Shown: piece by piece, positions 20,700-21,014 of the stretch
Layout: the number at the start of each line of letters is the position of its first letter
How positions within the stretch are numbered: position 1 is the stretch's first letter
From: JACKII01 sp041687435
GTDB lineage: Bacteria > Pseudomonadota > Alphaproteobacteria > Bin95
Direction of reading: 5' to 3'
NCBI GenBank assembly: GCA_041687435.1
Contig: JAWLBX010000038.1
Location: forward strand, 1-21,014
Length of the DNA stretch: 21,014 bases
The notes under the pieces: generated by a model
The model's database searches: none
What the model was told of the DNA's origin: nothing
What the model saw: the letters and a program-made list of their open reading frames with translations, nothing else
Position numbers and translations under genes: made by a program

Positions 20700-21014
20700 T
20701 CAACGGACCCACGTCGGGTCGGTCGCGGCGGAAGATAGCGGGATGCGGTAGAGATGCAATGTATCGAGGTCGACCTGCCAGAGCGACCCCTCGCCGCCGC
20801 CGCTGCCGGTATAGCGTGCATCGCGTTCGAACAGCAGCACCTTGCCATTCGGCGCCCAGACGGGGTTTTCCTCGAAATAGCTGGTGGAGACGGTGCGTTC
20901 CTCCAGCGTGTTCAGATCCACGACGCCGATGCTGAATGCGCCGCCGGCCTGCCGGGTAAAGGCCAATTTCTCGCCGTCTGGCGACCAGGCGGGCGTACCG
21001 AACCGGCCGCGCAG
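20700..21014 (-). CDS. TolB-like beta-propeller protein, C-terminal fragment (5' end outside window)
   Basis: The frame enters from the right edge (from CTG at 21014) and encodes 105 codons including TGA at 20702-20700. Two propeller repeats are visible: 'GTPAWSPDGEKLAFTRQAGG' and 'ENPVWAPNGKVLLFERDARY', ending in 'SSAATDPTWVR'. The W-[SA]-P-[DN]-G pattern followed by a hydrophobic strand, with 'FSIGVVDLNTLEER' between repeats, fits the C-terminal beta-propeller of TolB, the periplasmic Tol-Pal component. No pal gene follows; the next gene, 36 bp away, is the BtuF-like protein. That is unlike the usual tolB-pal order and leaves open a TolB paralog or another PD40-repeat protein. The N-terminal TolB domain and signal peptide are outside the window. 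Confidence 0.75.
   Translation of the reverse strand: MRGRFGTPAWSPDGEKLAFTRQAGGAFSIGVVDLNTLEERTVSTSYFEENPVWAPNGKVLLFERDARYTGSGGGEGSLWQVDLDTLHLYRIPLSSAATDPTWVR

Noticed and set aside
1..21014. Mobile elements, CRISPR, toxin-antitoxin or defence island
   Set aside because: No transposase, integrase, repeat array or defence protein motif was found; composition looks uniform and genes are typical chromosomal ones.

Overview
This window looks like an ordinary, gene-dense stretch of chromosome from a GC-rich alphaproteobacterium, most likely Rhodospirillales-like. The placement rests on the clpS-clpA pair, a DUF4170 protein, a TIGR02281-type aspartic protease, a D,D-carboxypeptidase fused to a SPOR domain, phasins with TGC-rich upstream palindromes, and a TolB end. 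No rRNA, tRNA, CRISPR array, insertion sequence or phage gene was seen. No gene-free stretch exceeds 300 bases; the largest gaps are 17476-17723 and 16809-17043, and both hold regulatory or terminator structures.

Layout. 1-82: C-terminal end of a RidA-like protein (+). 118-1344: MFS exporter (-), divergent from a membrane-anchored retropepsin-like protease (1511-2101, +). 2131-9553: a run of nine minus-strand genes with mostly short gaps. In transcription order they are an LLM-class flavin/F420 oxidoreductase, a DUF4170 protein, a 2OG-Fe(II) oxygenase, a second LLM oxidoreductase, a proline/alanine-rich lipoprotein, nicotinamidase PncA, a 49-residue membrane protein, a DAO-family FAD oxidoreductase and a gamma-glutamyltransferase-like protein. 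9659-13174: a fused indolepyruvate ferredoxin oxidoreductase of 1171 residues (+). 13305-13937: a phasin-like/helix-hairpin-helix fusion (-). 14093-16808: clpS-clpA (-). 17044-17475: a phasin (-). 17724-19088: DacA-type carboxypeptidase (+). 19168-19833: dienelactone hydrolase (+). 19845-20663: a BtuF-like protein without a signal peptide (-). 20700-21014: C-terminal end of a TolB-like protein (-).

How the genes fit together. The clearest functional link is polyhydroxyalkanoate granule biology. The phasin and the phasin-like/HhH fusion lie on either side of clpSA. They share an identical 12-bp element, GCTGCATTGCAA, which contains a TGCN3GCA palindrome of the kind bound by PhaR repressors. 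The fusion joins a phasin-like N-terminus to a potential nucleic-acid-binding HhH module, so it is a candidate granule-nucleoid linker. This is an inference and the best lead in the window. The remaining genes are recognisable housekeeping or accessory metabolism: N-degron proteolysis, NAD salvage, aryl-pyruvate oxidation, peptidoglycan trimming and gamma-glutamyl/amino-acid oxidation.

Start sites were reassigned where a Shine-Dalgarno sequence and family N-termini disagreed with the longest open frame: the GGT, both LLM enzymes, DUF4170, the phasin and the dienelactone hydrolase. clpA appears to start at TTG.
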